Positions 52,483 to 62,600 of a stretch of DNA of 64,000 bases are shown piece by piece. The stretch's first letter is position 1; the number at the start of each line of letters is the position of its first letter. Source of the DNA: LZORAL124-50-18 sp051208045 (GTDB lineage Bacteria; Pseudomonadota; Gammaproteobacteria; Pseudomonadales; Oleiphilaceae); contig JBPJFY010000007.1 of assembly GCA_051208045.1 (NCBI GenBank), positions 62,001 through 126,000 on the forward strand. The letters run 5' to 3'. The position numbers were made by a program, and so were the translations under genes. The notes below the pieces were generated by a model that worked only from the letters and a program-made list of their open reading frames with translations, did not search any database and had not been told where the DNA came from.

Positions 52483-53967
52483 TTACGGTGACAGCTTACT
52501 GAGAATTTCAAACGCGGCGCTATGCGATGACCGAAACCGGCAATCTCCCAGCGTACGATCTTTCAGGGTGACTTCACATTGAGCGATTTTACTGTTCATA
52601 CAGCGCATCACCCCGCCGGTCGGATTGCGATAATCCAATGCGGCGAAGTGTGCCTGTTCGCCGGTGAATCGAATGTTGATTTGCGCCCGGTGATTGCTTG
52701 CTTTAAGTGACCAGACATACACCGGTTTTCCGCCTTGTGTTTCCAGCTGGTAACGACCGCTGTTTTTCAGTGATGTGGTGAGCTGATTAAACCGTAAGGT
52801 GTCGTGCCCAACTTTCAGAACGATCGGGCTGAATGAGGGAGATTTGAGTGGCCCGAAGTGCAATCGTGCCGTTGCACATTCCAGAAAAACATCGGGATGC
52901 TCATCAAAGCCAGCCACCTGTCCCCAGGCATACTCGTCCGTATGCTGCGTGCCCCAGTTATGATTGAGGCTGCCGCGCCACTGATCGATGGCAAAGGTGT
53001 GTTCTCCCACGGTCAGTGTGCCATTGAACATGACCTGTGCATCCAACACCAGGGATTTGGCTTTCGGAAAACTGCCGGTATAAAGCTTTTCCGGGAGCAG
53101 TAAGAGCGGCGCGTTTTCCCCCGTCGCTTGGAGCGCCCAACGGAACGGCGTCCCTGTTTCGGGTTGAATTTGGCCGGTGAGCCCCTGTCTGTCCAGTCGA
53201 CTGCCCGCGATGTCTACACTGAGTTGCTGGGCATCAAACCGACACGCGGTGTCCTTAAAGCGTTGATACGCAGTTACCGGTGCAGCCTGATTTTCGCCTG
53301 AACCATCTTCGCCTGAACCATCGAACCAGATGGCCCACAACTCGCCTTCGGCAAGGTCGGTGGCAGGTGTGGCACCGGAGCGGGGAATGAAGCGGGTGTA
53401 ACGTATCCACAGTGCTTTGGCTTCAGTCGGGTGATTGGCCCGTACAAACCAGGACTCATAGAAACCTTGCTTGGGGTGTGCCTGGTATTGTGTTCCGGCA
53501 AAGGGCTGTGTGGAAAATGCATTTTTCAACGGGGCGAGTTGCGATTGTGGCATAAGGGCGAATGACTCCAATGGAAAGTGCCAAAGTGGTTGTGTATAGG
53601 TCATGTGACCTGTGCCGATTGGCTGTTGGGTTGCTGCTTGATAGAGCGTTAACGGGCAACGCGTGAGGCTTTCGTGCAGTGGTTGCATGCGATACTGCTT
53701 TCTGCCGTTAGCTTCAACCGGACCAAGCGTTGGATGATGGAACCGGAATTCATAGAGAGGCCCTGCAGGATGCAGTTCAATAACACCATCACAGGGGAGT
53801 GTACCCGCATGGCCGGACAGACAGAGGGTGCCGGAAAAAGAGCGTACCCGAGCCACCGGATTCTGCTCCGTGGCAGGGGCACATAATCGAAGGACGAATG
53901 ACTGATCCGGAGCCGAATCGAAAGCCATTACCCCGTCCATTTGTTCAGTTAGTACGGTTGTGCGCAT
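52483..53967 (-). CDS. Two-domain beta protein: GMC-associated N-terminal domain and CrtC/AttH-like lipocalin domain
   Basis: 494 residues, no signal peptide. Residues 1-140 resemble the beta-rich appendage found on long GMC/cholesterol-oxidase-like proteins ('SGTLCLSGHAGTLPCDGVIELHP', 'MTYTQPLWHFPLESF'). Residues about 160-490 have the AttH/CrtC/tocopherol-cyclase-like features 'WRGSLNHNWGTQHTDEYAWGQVAGFDE' and 'ALDYRNPTGGVMRCMNSK'. That family includes carotenoid hydratase. The N-terminus overlaps the GMC gene end by 19 bases, so the two are co-translated. Possible role: handling a hydrophobic sterol- or terpene-like substrate with the GMC enzyme (inference). Confidence 0.65.
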   Translation of the reverse strand: MRTTVLTEQMDGVMAFDSAPDQSFVLRLCAPATEQNPVARVRSFSGTLCLSGHAGTLPCDGVIELHPAGPLYEFRFHHPTLGPVEANGRKQYRMQPLHESLTRCPLTLYQAATQQPIGTGHMTYTQPLWHFPLESFALMPQSQLAPLKNAFSTQPFAGTQYQAHPKQGFYESWFVRANHPTEAKALWIRYTRFIPRSGATPATDLAEGELWAIWFDGSGEDGSGENQAAPVTAYQRFKDTACRFDAQQLSVDIAGSRLDRQGLTGQIQPETGTPFRWALQATGENAPLLLLPEKLYTGSFPKAKSLVLDAQVMFNGTLTVGEHTFAIDQWRGSLNHNWGTQHTDEYAWGQVAGFDEHPDVFLECATARLHFGPLKSPSFSPIVLKVGHDTLRFNQLTTSLKNSGRYQLETQGGKPVYVWSLKASNHRAQINIRFTGEQAHFAALDYRNPTGGVMRCMNSKIAQCEVTLKDRTLGDCRFRSSHSAAFEILSKLSP

Positions 53968-55496
53968 GCGTATCTCCTGGCAGCACCCAGCGCGAGTGCC
54001 ATGATGGTTAATTGAGGGTTCGCACCCAGAGAGGAAGGTACCGCCGCACCATCGACGACATAGAGGCCACGGCGGCCAAAAACGCGATGGTTGGGATCAC
54101 AGACCCCATGCTCAGGGGTGGCCGCAATGGCTGCCGTGCCCAACGGGTGATAAGCCGTGATTAAAAAATCACGCGGGGAGCGAGGTTTGTCCAGCCACTT
54201 CTCAGCCGCAGCGAGTGATGAAAACGACTGGCTTCCCACGAGCGCGGGTACAGTGACAGATCGTGCGCCAGCAGCGAAATACAACGCCGCCAGCGTTCGG
54301 ATGCCAGTTTGAAACCGGCGAAAATCGGGGGCATTCAACGCGTATCGAATCCAGGGGTAATCTGAGCCTGGGAGATAGCCCACCATGCCTCGGCTCTCAT
54401 CTTGAATCATGAATCCGAAAAAAGCGGTGGATTGATAGCGTGCCGTTGCCTGTTTGCGATGGTTGGGCCGCCATCCTGCCGTCCAGCGATGAGCATCACT
54501 CGGCGGCGTGCCGCCTTCATAGGCAATACCTGGCTGATCGGGGAGGTCGAAGCCATAACCTTGAGGTATTCGCTGGTGGTGATCAAACTGGGTGCGCGGA
54601 AAGTAGGCATTCACGGTGCCTGCAGGATGAATCGACAGGTTTTGCCCAATCCTCGGCAGTGAAATGTGGCTTTTCTTAAGCAGATACGGGGTGGCCAATG
54701 TCCCGGCGGCCAGCCACACAGAGTCACAGCGAATCTCGAAGTTGACAGGCGGTGATGCCGTGGACTGAGCGATCACTTGTACACCGGTCACGCGCTCGCC
54801 TTGCCACAGGATTTCGCTCACCTCTGCCTGCTTGACAATCACCGCGCCACGTTGTGCGGCAAGTGGCAGCAAACTCTCTGCCGTGGATTGTTTCGCACCG
54901 GTGGGGCAACCCAGCTGGCAGCGCGCCTGCCCGTTGCAGCCTGCGGCATTTCGTGGCAAATAAAAGCCCGCTTTGTCGGACAACTGTTTCAAGCCACGAT
55001 CAATGATCTGCTGAATTGGGCCGACATACGGTTGCGATGCTGGCGTGACATTGAGCAATCGCTCGACCTCCTCATAGCCTGCCGGGAGTGCGTCACAGGG
55101 TGTATCCAGCCCTTGAGCGCGCCACCGTGCCATCACGGATTCCGCCGGACGCAGGCAGGTACCTGAGTTGATGAGTGTGGTGCCGCCAACGCCGTGCCCA
55201 ATGGGTATCGGGATCAAGCTTTCGCCGCGAGCGAGTGTCATGCCGCGATAACGGTACAGAGTGCGCACGGCGTCAAGCGTTCCTGCCGGAAATTGGTGGC
55301 GAGGAATGTAATCACCGGCTTCGAGAATGACGACTGCCAGTCCGTGACTGGCCAGCTCCAATGCAGCGGCGGCACCACCCGCGCCCGATCCAATCACCAC
55401 CGCGTCTACTTTGGCTGGGTGCGTGGTATCCCACAGCGCTAGAAACGCTTCTCCCGTGAGAATTTGTTCCGTCCAGCGGTCTTCTATGGCGGGCAT
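53949..55496 (-). CDS. GMC-family FAD oxidoreductase
   Basis: 515 residues. 'AVVIGSGAGGAAAALELASHG' and 'VILEAGDYIPRHQF' bind FAD, 'GHGVGGTTLINSGTCLR' is the GMC signature and 'TAYHPLGTAAI' gives the active-site His; 'GANPQLTIMALALG' supplies the C-terminal Asn. The cysteine-rich 'CNGQARCQLGCPTGAKQS' is the insert shared by bacterial long-chain alcohol and cholesterol oxidase-type members. Start 55496 was chosen because AAGGGAG precedes it; the frame extends to a TTG at 55529. Likely a sterol or long-chain alcohol dehydrogenase, with no signal peptide. Confidence 0.86.
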   Translation of the reverse strand: MPAIEDRWTEQILTGEAFLALWDTTHPAKVDAVVIGSGAGGAAAALELASHGLAVVILEAGDYIPRHQFPAGTLDAVRTLYRYRGMTLARGESLIPIPIGHGVGGTTLINSGTCLRPAESVMARWRAQGLDTPCDALPAGYEEVERLLNVTPASQPYVGPIQQIIDRGLKQLSDKAGFYLPRNAAGCNGQARCQLGCPTGAKQSTAESLLPLAAQRGAVIVKQAEVSEILWQGERVTGVQVIAQSTASPPVNFEIRCDSVWLAAGTLATPYLLKKSHISLPRIGQNLSIHPAGTVNAYFPRTQFDHHQRIPQGYGFDLPDQPGIAYEGGTPPSDAHRWTAGWRPNHRKQATARYQSTAFFGFMIQDESRGMVGYLPGSDYPWIRYALNAPDFRRFQTGIRTLAALYFAAGARSVTVPALVGSQSFSSLAAAEKWLDKPRSPRDFLITAYHPLGTAAIAATPEHGVCDPNHRVFGRRGLYVVDGAAVPSSLGANPQLTIMALALGAARRYACAQPY

Positions 55497-55629
55497 CCAG
55501 TTCGCTCCCTTATGTTGATAGCCTGTCAACTCAGCATAAGGTAATCGCAGATGTGCGGCTTGACCTGAAAGCCCTGCTCAGTGGTCACTCGGGTGGGCTT
55601 TGACTTACCGAGTGAAACGTAAAGACTTC

Positions 55630-56172
55630 CTAGATACCGCAGTAGGTTTTGATTTCCTGAATGGCCTCTTCATAACCATAGGCGACAAAGGCGCGGTACC
55701 CTTTTTCACTCAGTAAAGCAATCCAGGCGCTTTGCTTTTCCGAAACCACGGCGCGATTGTCGGGGCGCTTCAGCTCACAACGCAGACCGTGGTATCTGCC
55801 CATGGGCAGATCCAGAGAAATGTCCGGGAACCCTGCCTTCAAACCCGCAGACAACAGGCGGCCTCTTTCTATTTTTCCTCGTGCACCGGCATTCGGGGTG
55901 GCATACAGGCAGGCGTAAATGTCCGGGTGATACATTTCAAAGTAATGGAAGATATAGCACTGGTGCCAATGTTCACTCTGGGACTGATACTCCTTCGGCG
56001 TTTTGAGCAGGTAGAGCAAGGCTTTCGAATGTGGCGTTGGGCGCGGTAGAAAGGCGTCGTCGGGGAAGGGGAGGATGCGCAGCGAAGAACGACACACGGT
56101 TGCGGTGCCCGCAGATTTCCCGGTTCGGCGATTGCGGGTGATTTCTAATAGCTGGGCTTCTGTGAGTCTCAT
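55630..56172 (-). CDS. VRR-NUC domain nuclease
   Basis: 180 residues. The C-terminal half holds the VRR-NUC variant of the PD-(D/E)XK fold: 'GFPDISLDLPM' (catalytic Asp), 'LRCELKRPDN' (Glu-x-Lys) and 'SEKQSAWIALLSEKGYRAFVAYG' (Gln motif). The family includes phage and Holliday-junction nucleases. No phage or restriction genes are nearby. The start is unsure; an upstream ATG at 56250 overlaps the TM2 gene end and has no ribosome site. Confidence 0.78.
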   Translation of the reverse strand: MRLTEAQLLEITRNRRTGKSAGTATVCRSSLRILPFPDDAFLPRPTPHSKALLYLLKTPKEYQSQSEHWHQCYIFHYFEMYHPDIYACLYATPNAGARGKIERGRLLSAGLKAGFPDISLDLPMGRYHGLRCELKRPDNRAVVSEKQSAWIALLSEKGYRAFVAYGYEEAIQEIKTYCGI

Positions 56173-56227
56173 GGGCGCATGTAGTCCGGTGTAAAGTGGT
56201 ACTGTACACGATTCTGAGTGACCTGTC

Positions 56228-56623
56228 TTACCCGCGATTAGCCTCATCAATCTGGGAGTTCAAGGTCCACAGATCATACAACCACCCAATAAGAAACAAC
56301 CCGCCTGTGAATAGCCAGATCAAACCTGTGACCCATTTGCCCAGGTAAAACCGGTGTACGCCGAAGACGCCCAAAAAGGTCAGCAGAACCCAGCCGAGGG
56401 TGTAATTATTGTCACCACTGCGATAGCGTGCGTCAGCAGTGCGGTCCATGGAAGGAATGAGAAACAGGTCAACCAGCCAGCCAATCAGAAAAAGTCCCAG
56501 TGTGAAGAAATAGAGGGTCCCCGAAATCGGGCGACCATAGTAAAACCGGTGTGCGCCCATGAACCCGAAGATCCAGACAACGTAGCCGATGATTTTGCTG
56601 TGAGTGTTGCTTTGGTTGGACAT
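56228..56623 (-). CDS. Protein with two TM2 domains
   Basis: 131 residues, four membrane helices in two repeats. Each repeat has the TM2 pattern: 'FGFMGAHRFYYGRPISGTLYF ... GWLVDLFLI' (about 12-58) and 'LGVFGVHRFYLGKWVTGLIWLF ... GWLYDLWTL' (about 78-122). Most TM2 proteins have one copy. Function of the family in bacteria is not known. The ATG at 56623 gives the shortest sensible N-terminus. Confidence 0.85.
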   Translation of the reverse strand: MSNQSNTHSKIIGYVVWIFGFMGAHRFYYGRPISGTLYFFTLGLFLIGWLVDLFLIPSMDRTADARYRSGDNNYTLGWVLLTFLGVFGVHRFYLGKWVTGLIWLFTGGLFLIGWLYDLWTLNSQIDEANRG

Positions 56624-56926
56624 AGATAGCAAGCGTTCAGTAATGGGACAGAGGCGCAAGCATACCGGATAATCCGTGATGAGCTCAATGCCTGTGTGAG
56701 TATCTGGTTATTGCGGAGGAGGCGTTTGTAGAATGGGGCAATACCGCCACGCCACCCATGGCATGCCAAGGTTGAGCAGTGACCCTTGGGCAACATGAAC
56801 CGAGCACGAAAAATCGTCTATGATCATATTTCGGCCTATCGACATAAAGCGAATCAGGTAGAGCGTACTGAGCCAACTGGATACGAAACGTTTGAGTAGA
56901 CATCTAATAACAAAGAGAGAATGACT
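56624..56926. other. Intergenic region between divergent genes
   Basis: 303 bases separating the TM2 and enoyl-reductase-like genes. I see no terminator, tRNA or known binding site. A GAGAGA ribosome site lies at its right end, next to the plus-strand start. Confidence 0.35.
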
Positions 56927-57907
56927 ATGTTAAAAGCCCAATATAATCGCCGCAGCAAAGTGCCTCAAGACGTTATTGAAGCGATCGAATTTGATAAGCC
57001 GACACTGTCTGATGGCGAGGCATGGGTGGAGCTCATCGCCTCACCGATTAATCCTTCAGACGTGCTGACTCTGACCGGCGAGTATGGAATATTACCTCCA
57101 TTACCCGCGATTGGTGGAAACGAAGGTGTGGGACGAATCGTTGAAGTGGCGGGCGAGAGCAAATTATCTGCAGGGCAAACTGTGTTGTTGCCAGTCGGGA
57201 TCGGCACTTGGGCCACCCATATGGTTTGCCAGACAAAAGCATTGATTCCTCTGCCCAATGAGGCTGACCCAAAGCAACTTGCGATGATGACCATTAACCC
57301 TCCGACGGCATTGCTTATGCTGGAAGAGTTTGTGGATTTGCAGGCAGGGGATTGGGTTATTCAAAACGCTGCAAATTCTGGTGTGGGCAGTTACCTCATT
57401 CAATTGGCAAAAGTGAAGGGTATCAAGACGATTAACGTGGTACGAAGAGAATCTGCCGTGGAAAGCGTCAAGTTGTTGGGTGGCGACGCCGTGTTGGTGG
57501 ATGGCCCCGAGCTTTCAAAACAGGTGGCAGAGATTACCGGCAAAAACCTTCCAAAATTGGCCATCGATGCGGTGGGTGGAAGTGCAACAGATAGATTGTC
57601 GGCCTCGGTAGCGATCGGTGGAACGGTAGTTAACTATGGCATGATGAGCGGCGAGCCTTGCCAGGTGTCTGCGGGCTCATTTGTGTTTCGAGATGTCACC
57701 TTAAAGGGTTTTTGGTTGGCCAAGTGGTTTCGCACTGCAACACCGGAAGCTCAGATGGCAGTCTATGGAAATATTACCCAGTTAATTGCTCAGGGTAAGC
57801 TGCATACCAACATTCATGCGGAGTATCCAGTCAGCCAGATTCAAGCGGCAGTTGCTGCTGCAGCGCAGGGGGAAAGGGAAGGAAAAATACTCGTTGTGGG
57901 AGGGTAA
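56927..57907 (+). CDS. MECR/Etr1-like zinc-independent medium-chain reductase
   Basis: 326 residues. 'SPINPSDVLTLTGEYGILPPLPAIGGNEGVGRIVEVAG' is the 2-enoyl thioester reductase (MECR/Etr1-like) pattern, and 'QNAANSGVGSYLIQLAKVKG' binds NADPH. Catalytic zinc ligands are absent, as expected for the subgroup. Substrate enoyl-CoA or quinone is inferred. ATG codons at 56921 and 56927 are both possible; the second has the better spacing from GAGAGA. No operon partner on this strand. Confidence 0.85.
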   Translation: MLKAQYNRRSKVPQDVIEAIEFDKPTLSDGEAWVELIASPINPSDVLTLTGEYGILPPLPAIGGNEGVGRIVEVAGESKLSAGQTVLLPVGIGTWATHMVCQTKALIPLPNEADPKQLAMMTINPPTALLMLEEFVDLQAGDWVIQNAANSGVGSYLIQLAKVKGIKTINVVRRESAVESVKLLGGDAVLVDGPELSKQVAEITGKNLPKLAIDAVGGSATDRLSASVAIGGTVVNYGMMSGEPCQVSAGSFVFRDVTLKGFWLAKWFRTATPEAQMAVYGNITQLIAQGKLHTNIHAEYPVSQIQAAVAAAAQGEREGKILVVGG

Positions 57908-57940
57908 ACTCATCTGACCGTTGCACTTCAAGCACGAAGG

Positions 57941-58339
57941 TTACATCGGGGGCTTGAGTGAATCTGCGTAGTCTTTCATATCCAGCGATACTTTTTTAAG
58001 TGACCAGCGATCCGGATCATCGTACTCAAACTGGATGTTGATTTTCATATCCGGTTTGGTGATGTGGATCAGGCATTGATGCCAGTATTGGCCTTTTTCT
58101 TTGCCCATTTCTTCTCTTAGCAGCTTTAACTTCCTTAGCACACTAACTTCCGGTACAGCCGGTTTCGGAGAGCGGTCAGGAGCGTAAGAATATCCGGTCA
58201 TTTCCTGACATCCTTCAGCACAGTTAGCGACTACCGCTATACCACTCCATGACCTGTCCGAGAAATCATCACTTATTAAAATGAGAGAACCTATTTCCAT
58301 TATTAATTGGTTACATTTTGAGCCATCCATTACTTCCAT
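57941..58339 (-). CDS. YezG/DUF600-like immunity protein
   Basis: 132 residues. The C-terminal half 'LRKLKLLREEMGKEKGQYWHQCLIHI ... KINIQFEYDDPDRW' is like the YezG/DUF600 immunity family, where 'G-x-x-W' and a 'F-x-I-x-Y/F-x-Y-D-x' strand are conserved. The N-terminal 'SWSGIAVVANCAEG' fits the first strands of the family. It begins one base after the end of the endonuclease-tip gene on the same strand, the position of a cognate immunity gene. YezG proteins normally guard against DNA-cleaving LXG/YeeF-type toxins. Confidence 0.6.
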   Translation of the reverse strand: MEVMDGSKCNQLIMEIGSLILISDDFSDRSWSGIAVVANCAEGCQEMTGYSYAPDRSPKPAVPEVSVLRKLKLLREEMGKEKGQYWHQCLIHITKPDMKINIQFEYDDPDRWSLKKVSLDMKDYADSLKPPM

Positions 58340-58340
58340 C

Positions 58341-58736
58341 CTATGCGCGTTTATCTTTTCGTAGAGAATCTAGGGTATCCTTGATTTCGGTACTGCTTAT
58401 TCTAGAAAAACTTTGATTATTGTCGTTATTAAAAAGCTTGGTGTTTTTATAAACAGGATCCCCGGTTACTGAATCAAATACTTCGTAGCTGACTTCAATC
58501 TCTGCCGGCCGACCATTCTCATACTCATGCAGTTTTACGTTCAGCTTGATTTCGCCGCCTGCCTCAATCCAATCCGCCAACTCATTTTCCAGTGTTTTAT
58601 ATGCCCCGGTGTTCAGTTTGGCATTTTGAGGAAACAGGTTTTGCAGGCCCTGATCCTGTACAAATCGGTGGCCTATGATGTGGCCGGCGTGATCCGTCGG
58701 GTCATCCGTGCAGCGTCCTTGGCAGTATGACGCCAT
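58341..58736 (-). pseudogene. Truncated DNA/RNA non-specific endonuclease toxin tip
   Basis: 131 residues. 'TDHAGHIIGHRF' (catalytic His), 'QNLFPQNAKLNTGAYKTLEN' and the following beta strands belong to the Endonuclease_NS_2 domain used as a toxin tip. The first strands of the domain and any delivery region are missing, and there is no ribosome site before the ATG at 58736. Upstream, the frame remains open back to the stop codon of the Imm49 gene. It looks like a displaced toxin tip kept with its immunity gene, able to be joined to the larger toxin by recombination (inference). Translation is uncertain, hence the pseudogene label. Confidence 0.7.
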
Positions 58737-58787
58737 GTTGGCGGGAGGGAGGCTTGGACAGCCCCCGCGAAACCGGATCAGCCACCA

Positions 58788-59666
58788 TCACCCGATGGCG
58801 GTATTGATGTACTCCCTTGCCTCCTCATAATCCACCGCAATATCTCCGTTCACGACCCACTCCGGGATGTACTCGTTAGGAACAGTCAGCGTGTAACCCG
58901 CGTGATCTTTGGCCAGTATGGTGAGGGCAATCAGGAAAATGGGGAAGCTGCCTTCCCAGTGGGTGGCCTCTTTTTCAATCCAGCGTTCTCGACTGAGCAG
59001 TAATGCTTCTTCCATTTTTTGATTAAATTCCGCTTCGGCATTACCTGAAAAAATCGTCCGTAATATTGCCAGTTGTGGCCAGAGAATCCGGCTGACATAG
59101 CGAAAGCGCGCCGGTTCGAAGGTATCCGGGTCAAACAGGGCTGTTGTTTTCACCAGTTGCTCCGCCAGATTGCCACCAGTGAAAATCACCTTGTACACCC
59201 GCGCCAGTTCGTTGACGAATTCTTCCGAGCCCTGTTCGTCTGTGTTGTGAAGTTCGTCCGTCACCTGACACAGGCTGTTGATCGCCACCCGGTCACGTTG
59301 AATGATCGCCAGCGCAATGGCCTTGAACCAGTAGTTTGCTTTTGTATTAACTCCACGATTCACGCCCACAATGCTCATTTTCTGGTCGTCCAGCTCAATC
59401 TCTACGGGGTTGCCTGCTTGCATTAGCAGTTGAAAATGGGCCGTGGAGGCCTGCTGGGCGCGCTTCAGGCAGAGATTGGCTAACGGAGTGGGGCCCAAAA
59501 GCATATACTCAGGCACGAACAAATCCATAGCATGATTTGCAATATTGTTTAACGTAACGTCCGGCGCATTATTGATTCGCTTTTCCCAACCCTCTATGTA
59601 ACCTAACAATCGTTTAGTGCGGCGTTGATGGTTCTTCAACAAAGGTTCATAGTGATTAACGATCAT
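58788..59666 (-). CDS. Imm49 family immunity protein
   Basis: 292 residues, all helical. 'KRAQQASTAHFQLLMQAGNPVEIEL', 'ANYWFKAIALAIIQRDRVAINSLCQV' and 'SEEFVNELARVYKVIFTGG' follow the Imm49 pattern. Imm49 proteins protect against toxins of polymorphic systems. Its ATG at 59666 overlaps the end of the giant toxin gene by 11 bases, so it is the cognate immunity gene and is translated with it. Confidence 0.85.
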   Translation of the reverse strand: MIVNHYEPLLKNHQRRTKRLLGYIEGWEKRINNAPDVTLNNIANHAMDLFVPEYMLLGPTPLANLCLKRAQQASTAHFQLLMQAGNPVEIELDDQKMSIVGVNRGVNTKANYWFKAIALAIIQRDRVAINSLCQVTDELHNTDEQGSEEFVNELARVYKVIFTGGNLAEQLVKTTALFDPDTFEPARFRYVSRILWPQLAILRTIFSGNAEAEFNQKMEEALLLSRERWIEKEATHWEGSFPIFLIALTILAKDHAGYTLTVPNEYIPEWVVNGDIAVDYEEAREYINTAIG

Positions 59667-62600
59667 TTTGTTTTCTCCCGGTTGTGGTTATGTCAAAGCG
59701 ATAGGTTTCTACAGAAGGTAAAATGCCTGAGTCTCCTGCTTTTTGTTTTACGCCGATATAGTCAATGCGTCCTTCGAACCTGTTAAATGCTTCAACAGTT
59801 GAGCTAAGGGCTTCGTAGTCGGAATCTGAAAGCTTAATTTTTTCATCATCCACATCCTTCAACTTTTGTTGGTAATTCGCAATCACCGACTCCATATAGG
59901 AACCCGAGCCTTGCTGGGCTCTTGTATCTTCCAAATCAATCCTCGACCCCCAATCTGAGCTTCCGCCTTTGGCTTCCACAATAATCAGGCGGTTAGAGAC
60001 TGGATCGAGGTAAATCTGGTCAAACTGGCCGTTTTTGCCTGCGCCGGGCAGGTTGGCTTCAAGCTGGATGGCATTCGGGTAGCGGTGGAGAATGGCGGCC
60101 TGGGCGCTCACTTCGCCGATTTTTTCCGAGGCGATGCGCATGTCCTGCCGTGCAACATTGGCGGCGGTTTCATCGCCTCGGGCCAAGGCGTCGTTGCGGC
60201 GCTGCACCGCCTGATTGCGCTCGGTTTCGAGGGTGTGCATGATGTCTTCGAAGCGGCCAGTCATACGGTCAGGTTGCCCTTGAATACTCACTGTCACGTC
60301 AACCGTTTTGCCCGCAAGCTGCCCGTGCTCAATCTGGCCCAGTGCGTCAACCGATGCAAATATGTGAATCTGCTGTTTGTTCACCGGGGTGGTGTTGTAG
60401 TCCCCGCTATCGACATCGAAATACCACTTTTCAGTGTTTGCCGCATCATACCTTCTCAGAAAAGGCGTGTCGTTCGGCCCTGCGACCCAGGCGTGACCTT
60501 CCGGTGCATCCGGATACCCGAGATACTGGGCTTGAATCGGCCCCTGAGCAGGGGCTTCGATCATGCCGATGCCCTGTGCTTCCACGTCGCTGAATCGGCC
60601 ATTCTGGAACAGGATCGCCTGATCCAGCTCTTCCTGTCGAGCCAGTAATTGATGGCGCTCGGTGTCACTCAGGTGGCTTTGGCCGAGCTGCTCCATGACA
60701 TCGGCAGACTCCCGCTGGATCTTGGTTATCTCCAGTTGGGCTTCCCAGGCCGCTGTACCGATTTTGTAGTCTTCCGTGTTACCCCCGCTGACTTTCAACC
60801 GATCCAGTAGGCCCCCAGCGACTTCGATCTGTCTGGCACTCCGGTTGTGCAGGTCGAGCATGTACTTGTTGGCTTGAGCGCCGCCGTATTCCAGACGAAT
60901 GCTGGCCGGGTCGATCACGGTTTTCGCTTCGTCCAGAAAGTCATACCGTACTTTTACCTCGCCATCCGCAAGCTCAGTGTTGCGCTCCAGGCGGAAGGGG
61001 GTTCCGGTAGCCAGTGTGTTTTCCAAGCGCTGGAAACTGGCAGCATCACGCAAAGCAGCTCCTCCGGCGGTGGTGTTTGTGGCTGCCATGCCCCCCCAAA
61101 ACGCGATATTCAGTAACCCGAGGGTGCGCTCTTCCGGGCTAAGCTGATCCCAGTGTGCGGCGAGCGTCAGGCCCTCATTGGTCACTGCTGCTGCATCCGC
61201 GGTGTTGGCGGCGAGCTGGGTGCGGGCAGCGGCCTGGGTCAGCCAGGTGGTGCCGGTTTCGGCTGAGCGGGCTTGCAGGGCGGCTCTCGCGGTTTGTATC
61301 CCGGCGACGGAAAGTGTCCCGGCGGCAGCATCCAGCCATTGGGAGCGTACCTGCTCATCACTCATATCAAAAATGTTCACTCCGTGCCGGGAATTGTCCG
61401 TTAAGCCTGAGACAGCGCGACCACTGACCCACGACCCAGACACTCCCGCGATCGGCAGGGCCAGGCTGCCGCCGCTCCCCGTGACGGCAAGAACGCCCGC
61501 GACTATCCCTCCGGCGGTTGCCAGATCATCCAGTGTGTCGGCGGCCCATTCCTGCAGGGTATCCACCACCCGAGGGGTCGCCTCCGTGACCAGACCAGTG
61601 CTGTGTTCTCTCCCCATCATGGCGGGCGAATAGGTCATTTGTCCGGGAGGAAGGGTATTGTTTTGCCGCCAGTCGTCGATGCCTTCGTAGGATCGCCGTG
61701 GATCAACGGTATCGACGAACCAGTCTTTGCCCGCTGAATCGGTTACCTTGAACAGACTGTAAGTTATAGCCCCCATATGGTTGTTCGTCACAGTCACTGG
61801 CACCAGAGTAACGGCAGGCGTATCGCCCCCAACGGATCGAAGCGTGTTCGCCAGGGTATCGATGCGTTCATTCGGGCCAAAGTAGGCGTGTCCCATACCG
61901 GCATCCAATCGTTGGGCTTTTGCTGTGTGGGATTCATCCGCTCCCGGAATCCGGTCTGGTGTGATGCCCATCGCTAGGCCAATGGTGTTTCGAAGCGTTT
62001 CTCCGGACATCTGCTGGGGAGCGTTACCGCGCTGTTGATAGCGCTCGCCTTGGGCTTCGGCCAGCGTCTGGCTGATCGCGGCACTTTCCCACCCCTCTGC
62101 CAGGGTGGCGGCATTCAATTGGGGATCACGCCCCACTTCAGCGGCTGCCCAGGCGCGCTGCTGCGGCGTCACCCGATCATTGAGCAGCAGGGCCCGGCCA
62201 CCTTGAGAACCCAGCAGGGTGTTGTAGCGTTCGGTGATCTGGTCCACGGTTTGATCTGGCACCGTACCGCTGTCAGCCATGCCTTGTGCCAAAGCCTGAG
62301 AAAGTGCCTGTCGATAAGGCAGCCGGTCCATTTCTAGCGCGTGAGAGCCCAAAAGGATGGCGGTGACCAGCTGATTCGTTCCTTCAGCGGCACTCGATTT
62401 CCCATCCGCGACGGCCTGAATCAACGCCGACCGCGTGTCATGCTCCATGGACACAACATACTTGCCCAGAGCGTTTTCATTCCCCTTGAATACGTTCAGT
62501 GTGACACCCGCATCCAGTTGTATGGCCTGTTGCAGCATCTCACGATCAGCACGCTGAGCTTCCGGGCTGATCGCCACGGCGTCACCTGCACCGATCAGCG

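Noticed and set aside
60085..61633. Several plus-strand frames of 80-190 residues
   Set aside because: They are antisense to the giant toxin gene, which has consistent domains throughout its own frame.
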